Shown here piece after piece: positions 17,242-25,235 of a stretch of DNA of 64,000 nucleotides. The stretch comes from Pseudomonas sp. UMAB-08 (lineage in GTDB: Bacteria > Pseudomonadota > Gammaproteobacteria > Pseudomonadales > Pseudomonadaceae). Within the stretch, counting starts at the first letter, position 1, and each line of letters opens with the position of its first letter. The translations under genes and the position numbers were made by a program. Below the pieces are notes generated by a model. The model was not told the DNA's origin. It ran no database searches and was given only the letters and a program-made list of their open reading frames with translations. The stretch is taken from positions 200,879 through 264,878 of the forward strand of contig NZ_LT607420.1 of assembly GCF_900095225.1 (NCBI RefSeq). The letters are read 5' to 3'.

Positions 17242-18711
17242 ATGACTCTTCATGACACAATATTAAGCCTGCTGGCACTTCAAGGCGTGATAGGCGCTTT
17301 CGATGTGATTTATCACCATGAGTTGCGCTGTGCTTTACCGCAACAACTGTCTGCGGCCTATGAACTTCGTTTGCACGCGATCCGCTCGTGTCTTTACGGG
17401 GTGGTATTCGCTGGGCTGGCCTGGTTCGTCTGGGGCGGAGCCTGGCTTTTTTTGCTGTGGGGCATTGTTCTTATCGAGGTGGTGCTGACGCTGATGGACT
17501 TCGTCGAGGAGGACCGGACGCGTCGACTGCCTCCCAGCGAGCGCGTCACGCATACGATTCTCGCGATAAATGGCGGTGTCTTGTTTGGTCTGTTGGGGTG
17601 GCTCTCGCTGGATTGGGCCGAGCTTGGCACGGGTGTGTACTGGACGCCGAGCGGCGGGTTGAGCATTGCACTGACCGTCATGGCTGTTGGTGTGGCTGCA
17701 TCAGGGATACGTGACGGTTTTGCAAGTCGTGTGCTCAGTCGCTCAAAGGCTCCCGAACCCTTCGATTTTGGCTCTGCCGCGCAGACGTTTCTGATCAGTG
17801 GTGGAACCGGTTTTATCGGACAGGCCTTGGTCAGAGCACTGCTGGAGCAAGGGCATGCGCCTATTCTGTTGGCGCGTGACCCCTTGAAGGCTTCGATGCT
17901 CTTCCAGGGTCGAGTGCGTTGCATTACGTCTATGGATCAGCTCGACCCTGATAGCTGTGTCGATGTCGTCGTTAATCTGGCAGGTGAGAAAATTCTTGGT
18001 CGTCCCTGGAGCGCTGCACGTAAAGCCAGTTTGATTGAGAGCCGCGTGAGGACGACAGAGGCGTTGGTTGAATGGATGGGTAAAGCCAGGAAAAAACCGC
18101 GCGTGATGTTGTCAGCTTCGGCAGTGGGTTTCTATGGCGAACAGCACGTGGATGACGCGAGTGTCCTGGACGAAGCGAGTCCCGGCAAAGAGGGCTTTAC
18201 CACTGAGCTCTGCCAGTCGTGGGAAAACTCGGCTCGCAAAGTGGTCGAGTTGGGCGTTCCTTTGAAGTTACTGCGACTCGGGCTGGTATTTGGCGGTGGT
18301 GGCGGTGCGTTGCCTCCCATGCTTCTGCCCATCCGTCTTGGGCTGGGAGGGTCGCTGGGCAGTGGTCGGCAAATCATGAGCTGGGTTCACCTGCATGACG
18401 TTCTCGGGGTAATGGCTTGGCTGTGTCGTGGTGGTGCCTCCTCAGGCAACGGTGCCAAGGCCTATAACGTGGTCGCCCCGGAAAATCCTTCGCAGCGCGA
18501 GTTCGTTGCTGTAGCGGCTCGCTTGCTCAGGCGACCAGCTTTTTTCAAGACGCCCGAAGGTCCATTGCGCAGGTTGTTGGGCGAGCAGTCCTGTCTGCTG
18601 CTCGACGGACAACGCGTCAGCCCACGGCGACTGCGGGAGGAGGGTTACGCGTTCCGTTTTGCAACCTTGTCATCGGCATTGGCTGACGTATGTGGCAAGA
18701 CACCCGCATGA
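17242..18711 (+). CDS. TIGR01777-type NAD-dependent epimerase fused to an N-terminal membrane domain
   Basis: It has 489 residues. The first 170 or so form about four membrane helices (including CLYGVVFAGLAWFVWGGAWL). The C-terminal 300 residues are a short-chain dehydrogenase of the YfcH/SDR39U1 type: Rossmann motif TFLISGGTGFIGQALVRALL near residue 182, VVNLAGEKILGRPWSAARKA, VMLSASAVGFYGEQ, and a DUF1731-like tail. Typical family members are about 300 residues and soluble, so the membrane domain is a fusion. It overlaps the DUF4166 gene by 4 bp. The substrate is unknown. Confidence 0.88.
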   Translation: MTLHDTILSLLALQGVIGAFDVIYHHELRCALPQQLSAAYELRLHAIRSCLYGVVFAGLAWFVWGGAWLFLLWGIVLIEVVLTLMDFVEEDRTRRLPPSERVTHTILAINGGVLFGLLGWLSLDWAELGTGVYWTPSGGLSIALTVMAVGVAASGIRDGFASRVLSRSKAPEPFDFGSAAQTFLISGGTGFIGQALVRALLEQGHAPILLARDPLKASMLFQGRVRCITSMDQLDPDSCVDVVVNLAGEKILGRPWSAARKASLIESRVRTTEALVEWMGKARKKPRVMLSASAVGFYGEQHVDDASVLDEASPGKEGFTTELCQSWENSARKVVELGVPLKLLRLGLVFGGGGGALPPMLLPIRLGLGGSLGSGRQIMSWVHLHDVLGVMAWLCRGGASSGNGAKAYNVVAPENPSQREFVAVAARLLRRPAFFKTPEGPLRRLLGEQSCLLLDGQRVSPRRLREEGYAFRFATLSSALADVCGKTPA

Positions 18712-19265
18712 AAGGGCTTTATCAGCTGATTTTGGGTGACGACTTCCAGCGAATGGCGCCAGTCCTCAGAGCGTTGCACGACGGGCAGGGCGCTTTGGTA
18801 CAGGGAGATTTAACGGTCAAATGGGCGCGCCCCATGTGGCAACGTCTGCTGTTGCGTCTTACCAAGATGCCGCGACAGTCCTTGTCATCAAAGTGTCACG
18901 TGCAAATTTCACCGCTGCCCCAGTGCTCGGAACGCTGGGTGCGAAGTATCGGGGCAAGGTCACTGACAAGCCTGATGCAGCCCGATGAACGCTCCAGGAT
19001 CATCGAGCAAGTGGGCCTGATTACTGCGCATTTGACTACGTCGGTGGATGCGGAGGGGCGGTTGCAGCAGCGCAGTGACCGGATATATCTGCGCTGGCTA
19101 GGCTGGCCTTTGCCCGGACTGGTTATTACGGCGAGTGAAGAAGCAATTGATAAGCAGCGATTCCGCTGCCACGTAAATGTCAGTCTCGGCCGTTTCGGTA
19201 CGTTGCTTTCATACGAGGGCGTGCTGTGTCTTCGGCAACGCTCCGAAATGGCGATCAAGGATTAA
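18708..19265 (+). CDS. DUF4166 domain protein
   Basis: It has 185 residues from the ATG at 18708, which overlaps the upstream stop as ATGA; a second ATG at 18690 is less likely. The opening LYQLILGDDFQRMAPVLRAL followed by HDGQGALVQGDLTV matches the DUF4166 signature as I know it. It is a domain of unknown function often found beside, or fused to, SDR-type proteins. It is soluble by appearance. It is the middle gene of the 17242-19697 operon, so it probably acts with the membrane-SDR fusion. Confidence 0.78.
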   Translation: MKGLYQLILGDDFQRMAPVLRALHDGQGALVQGDLTVKWARPMWQRLLLRLTKMPRQSLSSKCHVQISPLPQCSERWVRSIGARSLTSLMQPDERSRIIEQVGLITAHLTTSVDAEGRLQQRSDRIYLRWLGWPLPGLVITASEEAIDKQRFRCHVNVSLGRFGTLLSYEGVLCLRQRSEMAIKD

Positions 19266-19268
19266 TAA

Positions 19269-19697
19269 ATGAAAAATCTATATTCGAATAACGACATACC
19301 TGCATGGATGACGTGGGTGTTGCGCATCGCTGCACTGTACAACCTGTTGTATGCCGTGCTGTTAACGATATGGCCTACACAAACATTTGAATGGCTGCAG
19401 ATGCCCGTTACGCCAGAGGTAATGATTCGCTGCATCGGCATGATGGTCGGTATCTACGCGCTGGGTTATTGGATTGCGGCGCAGGATGTCTTGCGTTACT
19501 GGCCTCTGGTGGCAGTGGGTATTGTTGGAAAAACCCTTGGACCCATCGGCTTTTTGCAGGCCGCGCTGAGTGGAGCCCTGCCATGGCACAGCGGGATCAT
19601 GTTGCTCTTCAATGATTTGGTCTGGTGGTTACCGTTCTGGATCATCGTTGTGCATTGCTTGCGTGTTTCGAAAAAAAGGGAAGGCGCGCGTGTGTAG
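19269..19697 (+). CDS. Small four-helix membrane protein
   Basis: It has 142 residues and begins 3 bp after the DUF4166 gene, so it is in the same operon. Four hydrophobic segments are visible: WVLRIAALYNLLYAVLLTIW, MIRCIGMMVGIYALGYWIAA, YWPLVAVGIVGKTLGPIGFL and LVWWLPFWIIVVHCLRV. The topology resembles DoxX-like or SURF4-like small membrane proteins, but I see no diagnostic motif. The protein ends in a basic cytoplasmic tail (SKKREGARV). Confidence 0.75.
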   Translation: MKNLYSNNDIPAWMTWVLRIAALYNLLYAVLLTIWPTQTFEWLQMPVTPEVMIRCIGMMVGIYALGYWIAAQDVLRYWPLVAVGIVGKTLGPIGFLQAALSGALPWHSGIMLLFNDLVWWLPFWIIVVHCLRVSKKREGARV

Positions 19698-19744
19698 GTA
19701 AACCTAGCCACGGAATCCGTGCAAGACCTTAGGGAATAAGCCCA

Positions 19745-19762
19745 AAGGCACCTTGCTGTAAG
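19745..19762 (+). repeat. Left copy of an 18-bp direct repeat
   Basis: AAGGCACCTTGCTGTAAG occurs here and, identically, at 20736-20753. The two copies bracket the two-gene cassette 19818-20653. In both places the repeat lies 45-60 bp before a start codon. See the findings for interpretation. Confidence 0.85.
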
Positions 19763-19817
19763 TCAGGGCGGTTGTACTCAGTTTCTGCAATCGCCCCGTT
19801 TTGTTTTTGGATGGATC

Positions 19818-20098
19818 ATGAAAAAAATAATGGTTGCGGGATTTTTAATGTTGGTGGCTGTTCTAAATATGGGTTATTACAATTATGTCGAGGAATATGG
19901 TCCCGATTCAACCACTTTTTTTTGGAAAAAATCACTCACGCTCCAAGTGAAATTCGTTAATCCGTACGCGAATTGGGGGGGTATGATGTGTTGGATGACG
20001 AGCAGCAACAACAGCTTATTGATTACTGTAAGTATCGGCTTGGGATCAAAACCAATCTCGATCATCCAGATGATGCGAGGCGTTGTAGTAAGTTGTAA
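19818..20098 (+). pseudogene. Small signal-anchored protein, frame interrupted in a G7 tract
   Basis: The start MKKIMVAGFLMLVAVLNMGY is a clean signal peptide or anchor, followed by YNYVEEYGPDSTTFFWKKSL and VKFVNPYANW. At 19975-19981 there are seven G in a row. Reading straight on gives a poor sequence (MMCWMTSSNNSLLIT...) that ends at 20159. Shifting frame, as eight G or five G would do, gives GYDVLDDEQQQQLIDYCKYR and then LGIKTNLDHPDDARRCSKL with a stop at 20096-20098, much more protein-like. One point against: the unshifted frame ends in an ATGA overlap with the next gene. I do not recognise the family. Confidence 0.65.
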
Positions 20099-20155
20099 AG
20101 TGGTAGCGCGCATCAATGAGCGATTGTCTGTTGTTAGCTTGCGTGGGTCTATTGA

Positions 20156-20653
20156 ATGAGTTTGGTCTGGTTTTTTCGTTTGTCGCAGAAACAGTGTTTC
20201 ATGATGTGGGGGCTGGTTGATGTCGCTTTTATAGTTTTTTATTGTATCTATTGTCTGGGCTTGAATCGTATGCCCTATGTCTATGATTTTGAGGCTCTGC
20301 AATTGATGTGGAGGGGCAGCTATCCAGTAAGTCATTGGCTGTATTGGGCGGTCCGCCTGCTCGAGGCTTTTATGATATTTAATCTGTCCGTGTGGGTATC
20401 GTGTGTTCTTTTCTTTTTGAATTGCAAGTGGGTTCGATTTGTTGTGTATGCCCAGTTACCTTTTCGGCTAACAGGTTTATTGGTTTTGGGTGCGTCGGTG
20501 TTTTTAATTCAGTCATGGATGGAACAGGTATTAGGTTCTGCGGTGATTGTCTTATTGGTTCTGATTGAAGTATTTAAAGTGCGAAATCTTAGGGCGTTGA
20601 ATTTTCAGGGTGAGGGCATCGGTGCTGGAGCCGCATCGGATCGTGAACGATAG
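20156..20653 (+). CDS. Four-helix membrane protein of unknown function
   Basis: It has 165 residues. About four transmembrane helices are visible: LVDVAFIVFYCIYCLGL, WLYWAVRLLEAFMIFNLSVW running into VSCVLFFL, FRLTGLLVLGASVFLI and LGSAVIVLLVLIEVF. A short charged tail follows. Base composition is clearly AT-richer than in neighbouring genes, as in the frameshifted gene before it, which suggests transfer. It is the second gene of the repeat-flanked cassette. Small multi-helix membrane proteins near hcp are sometimes immunity proteins, but nothing here proves that. Confidence 0.7.
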   Translation: MSLVWFFRLSQKQCFMMWGLVDVAFIVFYCIYCLGLNRMPYVYDFEALQLMWRGSYPVSHWLYWAVRLLEAFMIFNLSVWVSCVLFFLNCKWVRFVVYAQLPFRLTGLLVLGASVFLIQSWMEQVLGSAVIVLLVLIEVFKVRNLRALNFQGEGIGAGAASDRER

Positions 20654-20735
20654 CTTGTCGAGCCTTTAGGCTACGAAGCGAATGCCCCGGCTACACCCCC
20701 TCAACCCATTTCCACGCAACCTCCCTCCCACACCC

Positions 20736-20753
20736 AAGGCACCTTGCTGTAAG
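20736..20753 (+). repeat. Right copy of an 18-bp direct repeat
   Basis: Identical to 19745-19762 (AAGGCACCTTGCTGTAAG). It lies 44 bp before the DUF2333 gene, a core gene, so this copy may be the native one in the DUF2333 promoter region and the left copy a duplicate. Confidence 0.85.
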
Positions 20754-20797
20754 GTTGTGGTCGAACCATTGAATTTCGTGATTGAAAGGATATAGCC

Positions 20798-21871
20798 ATG
20801 CTGGACTGGAAGAACCGCGCGGGCCGCGCACAGGACCGTGTCGATGACTCAGCGGTTGGAACCCGCCCCCGAGGCTACTGGGGTGGTGTTTTTTTTAGCC
20901 GTGCTCTAGGTGTTCTGGTCGGCCTGTATTTGCTGGTCACGCTAGTGATCGGCTGGTACTGGAGCCAGGAACCGGCGCTGTTTCCGGTTCAGCAAAACGC
21001 GCAGTTGGCCGCTGAGAGTCAGGGCAAGCAGATGGTGATCGGCTTCACCACCGTCGAAACCCTGAAGACGGTGGCATCGACGCTGCTCGATAAGAGCGGT
21101 GGCTATATTTCAAACGACCGCTTCCCGCCGGGGCTGTGGCTGGACAACATGCCGAGCTGGGAATATGGCGTTTTGGTCCAGGTGCGGGACATGAGCCGCG
21201 CCCTGCGTAAGGACTTTGCCCGTTCCCAATCCCAGTCGGCGGAAGACGGCGATTTGGCCCGCGCTGAACCGCGCTTCAACTTCGACAACAGAAGCTGGGT
21301 GTTGCCGTCGAGTGAATCCGAATACCGGGAGGGGATCAAATCGCTGACTCGCTATCAGGATCGCCTGTCCGACCCCAGTCAGAAAAGTGCGCTGTTCTAT
21401 TCGCGCGCCGATAACCTGAACAACTGGTTGGGCGACGTCGCCACCCGACTGGGTTCGCTGTCGCAACGACTGTCTGCCAGTGTGGGCCGGGTCAAGCTCA
21501 ACAGCAGCCTGAAGACCGAAACGGTCATGCCGGGCCAGGTGCCACAGGTCGATGAAGAAATCGTCGAGACGCCGTGGATGCAGATCGACAATGTGTTCTA
21601 CGAAGCCCGGGGTCAGGCGTGGGCGTTGTCGCACCTGCTGCGCGCTATCGAAGTAGACTTTGCCGACGTGTTGGCGAAAAAGAACGCCACGGTCAGTGTG
21701 CGTCAGATCATTCGTGAGCTGGAAGCTTCTCAGGCAGCTGTCTGGAGCCCAATGATTCTCAATGGCAGCGGCTTCGGGGTGTTGGCTAACCACTCGCTGG
21801 TCATGGCCAACTATATTTCCCGGGCCAACGCTGCTGTGATCGACCTGCGCCAACTGCTTTCGCAGGGTTGA
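20798..21871 (+). CDS. DUF2333 family membrane-anchored protein
   Basis: It has 357 residues. One hydrophobic helix (about 34-53, LGVLVGLYLLVTLVIGWYW) anchors a large periplasmic domain. Opening features such as FTTVETLKTVASTLLDKSGG and YISNDRFPPGLWLDNMPSWE match the DUF2333 family, which is conserved in pseudomonads beside gcbA and speA. The function is unknown. A NUDIX gene follows 3 bp later. The start has a good ribosome site (AAAGGA). Confidence 0.87.
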   Translation: MLDWKNRAGRAQDRVDDSAVGTRPRGYWGGVFFSRALGVLVGLYLLVTLVIGWYWSQEPALFPVQQNAQLAAESQGKQMVIGFTTVETLKTVASTLLDKSGGYISNDRFPPGLWLDNMPSWEYGVLVQVRDMSRALRKDFARSQSQSAEDGDLARAEPRFNFDNRSWVLPSSESEYREGIKSLTRYQDRLSDPSQKSALFYSRADNLNNWLGDVATRLGSLSQRLSASVGRVKLNSSLKTETVMPGQVPQVDEEIVETPWMQIDNVFYEARGQAWALSHLLRAIEVDFADVLAKKNATVSVRQIIRELEASQAAVWSPMILNGSGFGVLANHSLVMANYISRANAAVIDLRQLLSQG

Positions 21872-21874
21872 TCG

Positions 21875-22414
21875 ATGTCGTTTTCCTCTCAGGAGGCCGC
21901 GCACCGCGCCGCCTCCGACGCCGAACAGATCGCCTGGGTCGATGAGCAGGACACACAGCTGGGTTCTATTGAGCGGGCTCAATTACGCGAGCGCGGCCTG
22001 ATTGGACGTGGCACCTATATATTGCTGTTCAACTCTGCCGGGGATTTGTGCGTGCATCGGCGCACCTTGAGCAAGGCTATTTATCCGGGGTATTGGGACG
22101 TGGCAGCTGGCGGCATGGTGCTGGCTGACGAAACCTACGCCGAATCGGCAGCCCGCGAACTGGAGGAAGAGTTGGGCGTCAGTGGCGTATCGCTGAGCGT
22201 GCATGAGCATTTCTTCTTCGATCAACCGGGCAATCGCCTGTGGTGCGCGGTGTTCAGTGCCATCTGGGACGGGCCGCTGACGTTGCAGCCTGAAGAGGTG
22301 CTGGAAGCGCGCTTCATTCCGGTTGCCGAGGCCTTGAGTGAAACGCTGCACAAGCCTTACTGCCCGGACTCCCTGGCGGCACTGAAGCGTTATTTGGGGC
22401 GGACAGGGTCTTAG
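21875..22414 (+). CDS. NUDIX hydrolase, YfcD-like
   Basis: It has 179 residues and cleaves a nucleoside-diphosphate-X bond; the substrate is unknown. The NUDIX box is intact: GGMVLADETYAESAARELEE leading into ELGV, that is G-x5-E-x7-REL-x-EE-x-G. The N-terminal segment EQIAWVDEQDTQLGSIERAQ and WDVAAGG before the box resemble YfcD and the isopentenyl-diphosphate-isomerase-like subgroup. It lies 3 bp after the DUF2333 gene. Confidence 0.9.
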   Translation: MSFSSQEAAHRAASDAEQIAWVDEQDTQLGSIERAQLRERGLIGRGTYILLFNSAGDLCVHRRTLSKAIYPGYWDVAAGGMVLADETYAESAARELEEELGVSGVSLSVHEHFFFDQPGNRLWCAVFSAIWDGPLTLQPEEVLEARFIPVAEALSETLHKPYCPDSLAALKRYLGRTGS

Positions 22415-22472
22415 GCGCAAAAGATCAAGAAATTGGCGCATATTTGCCCTTAGCATCTGCACTTTTTGCCGT

Positions 22473-22483
22473 TACACTGCGCG
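22473..22483 (+). promoter_or_regulatory. Possible promoter -10 element before the SUI1 gene
   Basis: TACACTGCGC is preceded by TT; the same TTACACTGCGC string occurs at 23072-23082 before speA. TACACT would be the -10 hexamer with a GC-rich discriminator. The -35 matches are poor (TTAGCA at 22450-22455 here), so this is tentative. Confidence 0.35.
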
Positions 22484-22605
22484 ACCTTTTCAAACTGGGC
22501 CATTATTGGCTCAGTAGCGCTGCCCCTGCCTGAGTGGGGCTTCGCGGTCGGTTACCCGCTACGCCGGAACCGACCCATCTTTGTCCTCAAACAAGAGGAT
22601 TGCTG

Positions 22606-22977
22606 GTGGCCAAAAAAGCCGCATCCTTCGCCGCCTTGGGCGGTCTGGTATTTTCCACCGACGCAGGACGGCATTGCCCCGACTGTCGTCAGCCCGTGGA
22701 TGCCTGTATCTGCAAACAAACCGTTATCCCCGATGGAGATGGCATCGCTCGTGTGCGTCGCGAAAGCAAAGGTCGTGGCGGTAAAACGGTGACGACTGTC
22801 ACGGGGGTGCCGTTGGCCGAAGACCCGCTCAAAGAGCTGGCGACTGCGCTCAAACGGCGTTGCGGAACCGGTGGTGCGCTCAAGGACGGGGTGATCGAGA
22901 TTCAGGGCGATCACGTCGAACTGCTGTTGGCGGAGCTGGTGAAGCTCGGGATCAAAGCGAAGAAGTCCGGCGGTTAA
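22606..22977 (+). CDS. SUI1/eIF1-like translation factor (YciH family)
   Basis: It has 123 residues from the GTG at 22606, with the ribosome site AAGAGG 7 bases upstream. An ATG at 22534 would add 24 residues with no family likeness. A four-cysteine segment (CPDCRQPVDACIC, residues about 22-34) is followed by the SUI1 fold: GGKTVTTVTGVPLAEDPLKE, then LKRRCGTGGALKDGVIEIQG and LLAELVKLGIKAKKSGG. Bacterial YciH can influence start-codon fidelity in vitro, but its role in the cell is unclear. It is directly upstream of speA, as in related genomes. Confidence 0.9.
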   Translation: MAKKAASFAALGGLVFSTDAGRHCPDCRQPVDACICKQTVIPDGDGIARVRRESKGRGGKTVTTVTGVPLAEDPLKELATALKRRCGTGGALKDGVIEIQGDHVELLLAELVKLGIKAKKSGG

Positions 22978-23130
22978 GCCTCCACTTCTAAACTCTGTGC
23001 CGTGACACGGGTCTACTCCTCAACGCAGACGGGCGCCTGTCGACACAGTGCCAAATCGTCACTTCCATTCTTTACACTGCGCCAGCCCTGTTGCGGCTGA
23101 CGCTATTTGACTTCTTTATAGGGGACTTCG

Positions 23131-25044
23131 ATGTCCGTACGACGCACACGCAAAGACGATGGCAGCCAATGGACAGTTGCGGACAGCCGCAGTGTTTATG
23201 GGATTCGTCATTGGGGAGCCGGTTATTTTGCAATCAACGACGCCGGCCGCGTTGAAGTTCGCCCCAACGGTCCGAGCAGTGCGCCTATCGATCTGTATGA
23301 ACAGGTCGACGAGCTGCGCAAAAGTGGTCTCTCTCTGCCGTTGCTGGTGCGCTTTCCCGACATCCTGCAAGACCGCGTTCGTCAGTTGACCGGCGCGTTC
23401 GACGCCAACATCGAACGCCTGGGCTACCAGAGCAAATACACCGCGCTGTACCCGATCAAGGTCAACCAACAAGAAGCTGTGGTGGAAAGCATCATCGCCA
23501 CGCAGGACGTCTCCATTGGTCTGGAAGCCGGTTCCAAGCCGGAACTGATGGCCGTGCTGGCCTTGGCGCCCAAAGGCGGGACCATCGTTTGCAACGGCTA
23601 CAAGGACCGCGAGTTCATCCGTCTGGCATTGATGGGGCAAAAGCTGGGTCACAACGTCTTCATCGTGATCGAGAAAGAATCCGAAGTGGCGCTGGTCATC
23701 GACGAGGCTGCGGATCTCAAGGTCGCGCCACAGATTGGCCTGCGTGTGCGTCTGTCGTCGCTGGCATCAAGCAAATGGGCTGATACCGGCGGTGAGAAAT
23801 CCAAGTTCGGTTTGTCTGCAGCGCAGCTGTTGTCCGTGGTCGAGCGTTTCCGCGCGGCCGGCCTGGATCAGGGCGTGCGCCTGTTGCACTTCCACATGGG
23901 TTCGCAGATCGCCAACCTGGCTGACTATCAACACGGGTTCAAAGAGGCGATCCGCTACTACGGCGAACTGCGCAATCTGGGCTTGCCGGTCGACCATATC
24001 GACGTGGGCGGCGGCCTGGGTGTGGACTACGACGGTACTCACTCGCGCAATGCCAGCTCGATCAACTACGACATGGACGATTACGCCGGTGTTGTGGTCG
24101 GCATGCTCAAGGAGTTCTGCGACGAGCAGGAGCTACCACATCCGAACATCTTCTCCGAAAGCGGCCGCTCGCTGACGGCGCATCACGCGATGTTGGTGGT
24201 GCAGGTGACTGACGTCGAAAGGCACAACGACGAAATTCCGAAGATCGCTGACAAGGAAAGCCTGCCGGAAACCGTGCAATGGCTGGTAGACCTGCTCGGG
24301 CCGACCGACATCGAGATGGTCACCGAAACCTACTGGCGCGCCACGCACTACATGAGTGACATCGCCACGCAGTACGCCGATGGCAAGATCACGCTGGCGC
24401 AGAAAGCCTTGGCCGAGCAGTGCTACTTCGCGGTCTGTCGCCGTCTGCACAACTCGTTGAAGGCGCGTCAGCGTTCGCACCGTCAGGTGCTGGACGAACT
24501 CAATGACAAGCTCGCGGACAAGTACATCTGCAACTTCTCGGTGTTCCAGAGCCTGCCGGACACCTGGGCGATTGGCCAGGTATTGCCGATTCTGCCGCTG
24601 CACCGTCTCGACGAAGAGCCGAATCGCCGTGCGGTCCTGCAGGATTTGACCTGCGACTCCGACGGCAAGATCAAGCAGTACGTCGACGAACAGAGCATCG
24701 AGACCAGCTTGCCGGTGCATGCGCTCAATGAAGGCGAAGATTATCTGCTGGGGATTTTCCTGGTGGGCGCCTATCAGGAAATTCTCGGTGACATGCACAA
24801 CCTGTTCGGTGACACCGACTCGGTAAACATCTATCAGAAACCGGACGGCAGCGTGTACCACGGGGGCATCGAGACTCACGACACCATCGAGGACATGCTG
24901 CGCTACGTGCACTTGTCTCCGGACGAGCTGATGACGCATTACCGCGACAAGGTTGCCAGCGCCAAGATCAGTCCGCGCGAACGTACCCAGTACCTGGACG
25001 CGTTGCGTCTGGGTCTGACGCGGTCGTCGTACCTGTCTTCCTGA
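23131..25044 (+). CDS. speA: Biosynthetic arginine decarboxylase
   Basis: Pyridoxal-phosphate enzyme converting arginine to agmatine, the first step of putrescine and spermidine synthesis. It has 637 residues, the expected size for the alanine-racemase-fold type. The PLP lysine is in YPIKVNQQE (Lys110). Also visible are HFHMGSQI, the glycine-rich [13 protein letters not shown] that binds the PLP phosphate, and a C-terminal [19 protein letters not shown]. The start is [21 protein letters not shown] hairpin terminator follows. Confidence 0.97.
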   Translation: MSVRRTRKDDGSQWTVADSRSVYGIRHWGAGYFAINDAGRVEVRPNGPSSAPIDLYEQVDELRKSGLSLPLLVRFPDILQDRVRQLTGAFDANIERLGYQSKYTALYPIKVNQQEAVVESIIATQDVSIGLEAGSKPELMAVLALAPKGGTIVCNGYKDREFIRLALMGQKLGHNVFIVIEKESEVALVIDEAADLKVAPQIGLRVRLSSLASSKWADTGGEKSKFGLSAAQLLSVVERFRAAGLDQGVRLLHFHMGSQIANLADYQHGFKEAIRYYGELRNLGLPVDHIDVGGGLGVDYDGTHSRNASSINYDMDDYAGVVVGMLKEFCDEQELPHPNIFSESGRSLTAHHAMLVVQVTDVERHNDEIPKIADKESLPETVQWLVDLLGPTDIEMVTETYWRATHYMSDIATQYADGKITLAQKALAEQCYFAVCRRLHNSLKARQRSHRQVLDELNDKLADKYICNFSVFQSLPDTWAIGQVLPILPLHRLDEEPNRRAVLQDLTCDSDGKIKQYVDEQSIETSLPVHALNEGEDYLLGIFLVGAYQEILGDMHNLFGDTDSVNIYQKPDGSVYHGGIETHDTIEDMLRYVHLSPDELMTHYRDKVASAKISPRERTQYLDALRLGLTRSSYLSS

Positions 25045-25077
25045 TCTAACTGCCTGATCGGCGGCGGCTGAGCTGTA

Positions 25078-25109
25078 CACGAACGGGCCCTGAATGTGGC
25101 CCGTTCGTG
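25078..25109 (+). terminator. Hairpin after speA
   Basis: A perfect 12-bp inverted repeat CACGAACGGGCC / GGCCCGTTCGTG with an 8-base loop. No T-run follows directly; a run of seven T occurs 28 bp later (25138-25144). It is probably the speA transcript end. Confidence 0.7.
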
Positions 25110-25172
25110 TGTCTGGCTATCTGTCTGCCTTGTCGTGTTTTTTTGTAGGCTCTTTCCTGTTCTGCGTTCCAG

Positions 25173-25229
25173 CCCTCTACTCGGAGGGTTCTCTCGGCGA
25201 GAATCCCCGGTCGTACCCAAGTAGAGGAG
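25173..25229 (+). promoter_or_regulatory. Leader before vgrG with two competing hairpins
   Basis: CCTCTACT (25174-25181) is exactly complementary to AGTAGAGG (25220-25227), which contains the vgrG ribosome binding site AGAGGAG. The same left arm can instead pair with the nearby GAGGG (CCCTC 25173-25177 with 25184-25188, six-base loop). A third small hairpin TCTC-GGC-GAGA sits between. The two main foldings exclude each other, one hiding and one freeing the ribosome site. The transcription start is unknown, so the whole element may or may not be in the mRNA. Confidence 0.45.
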
Positions 25230-25235
25230 CCGCCG

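Noticed and set aside
19745..19762. Direct repeat as a sigma-54 promoter (GGCAC and TTGC are both present)
   Set aside because: Only one base separates GGCAC from TTGC, whereas sigma-54 needs about five; the spacing is wrong in both copies.
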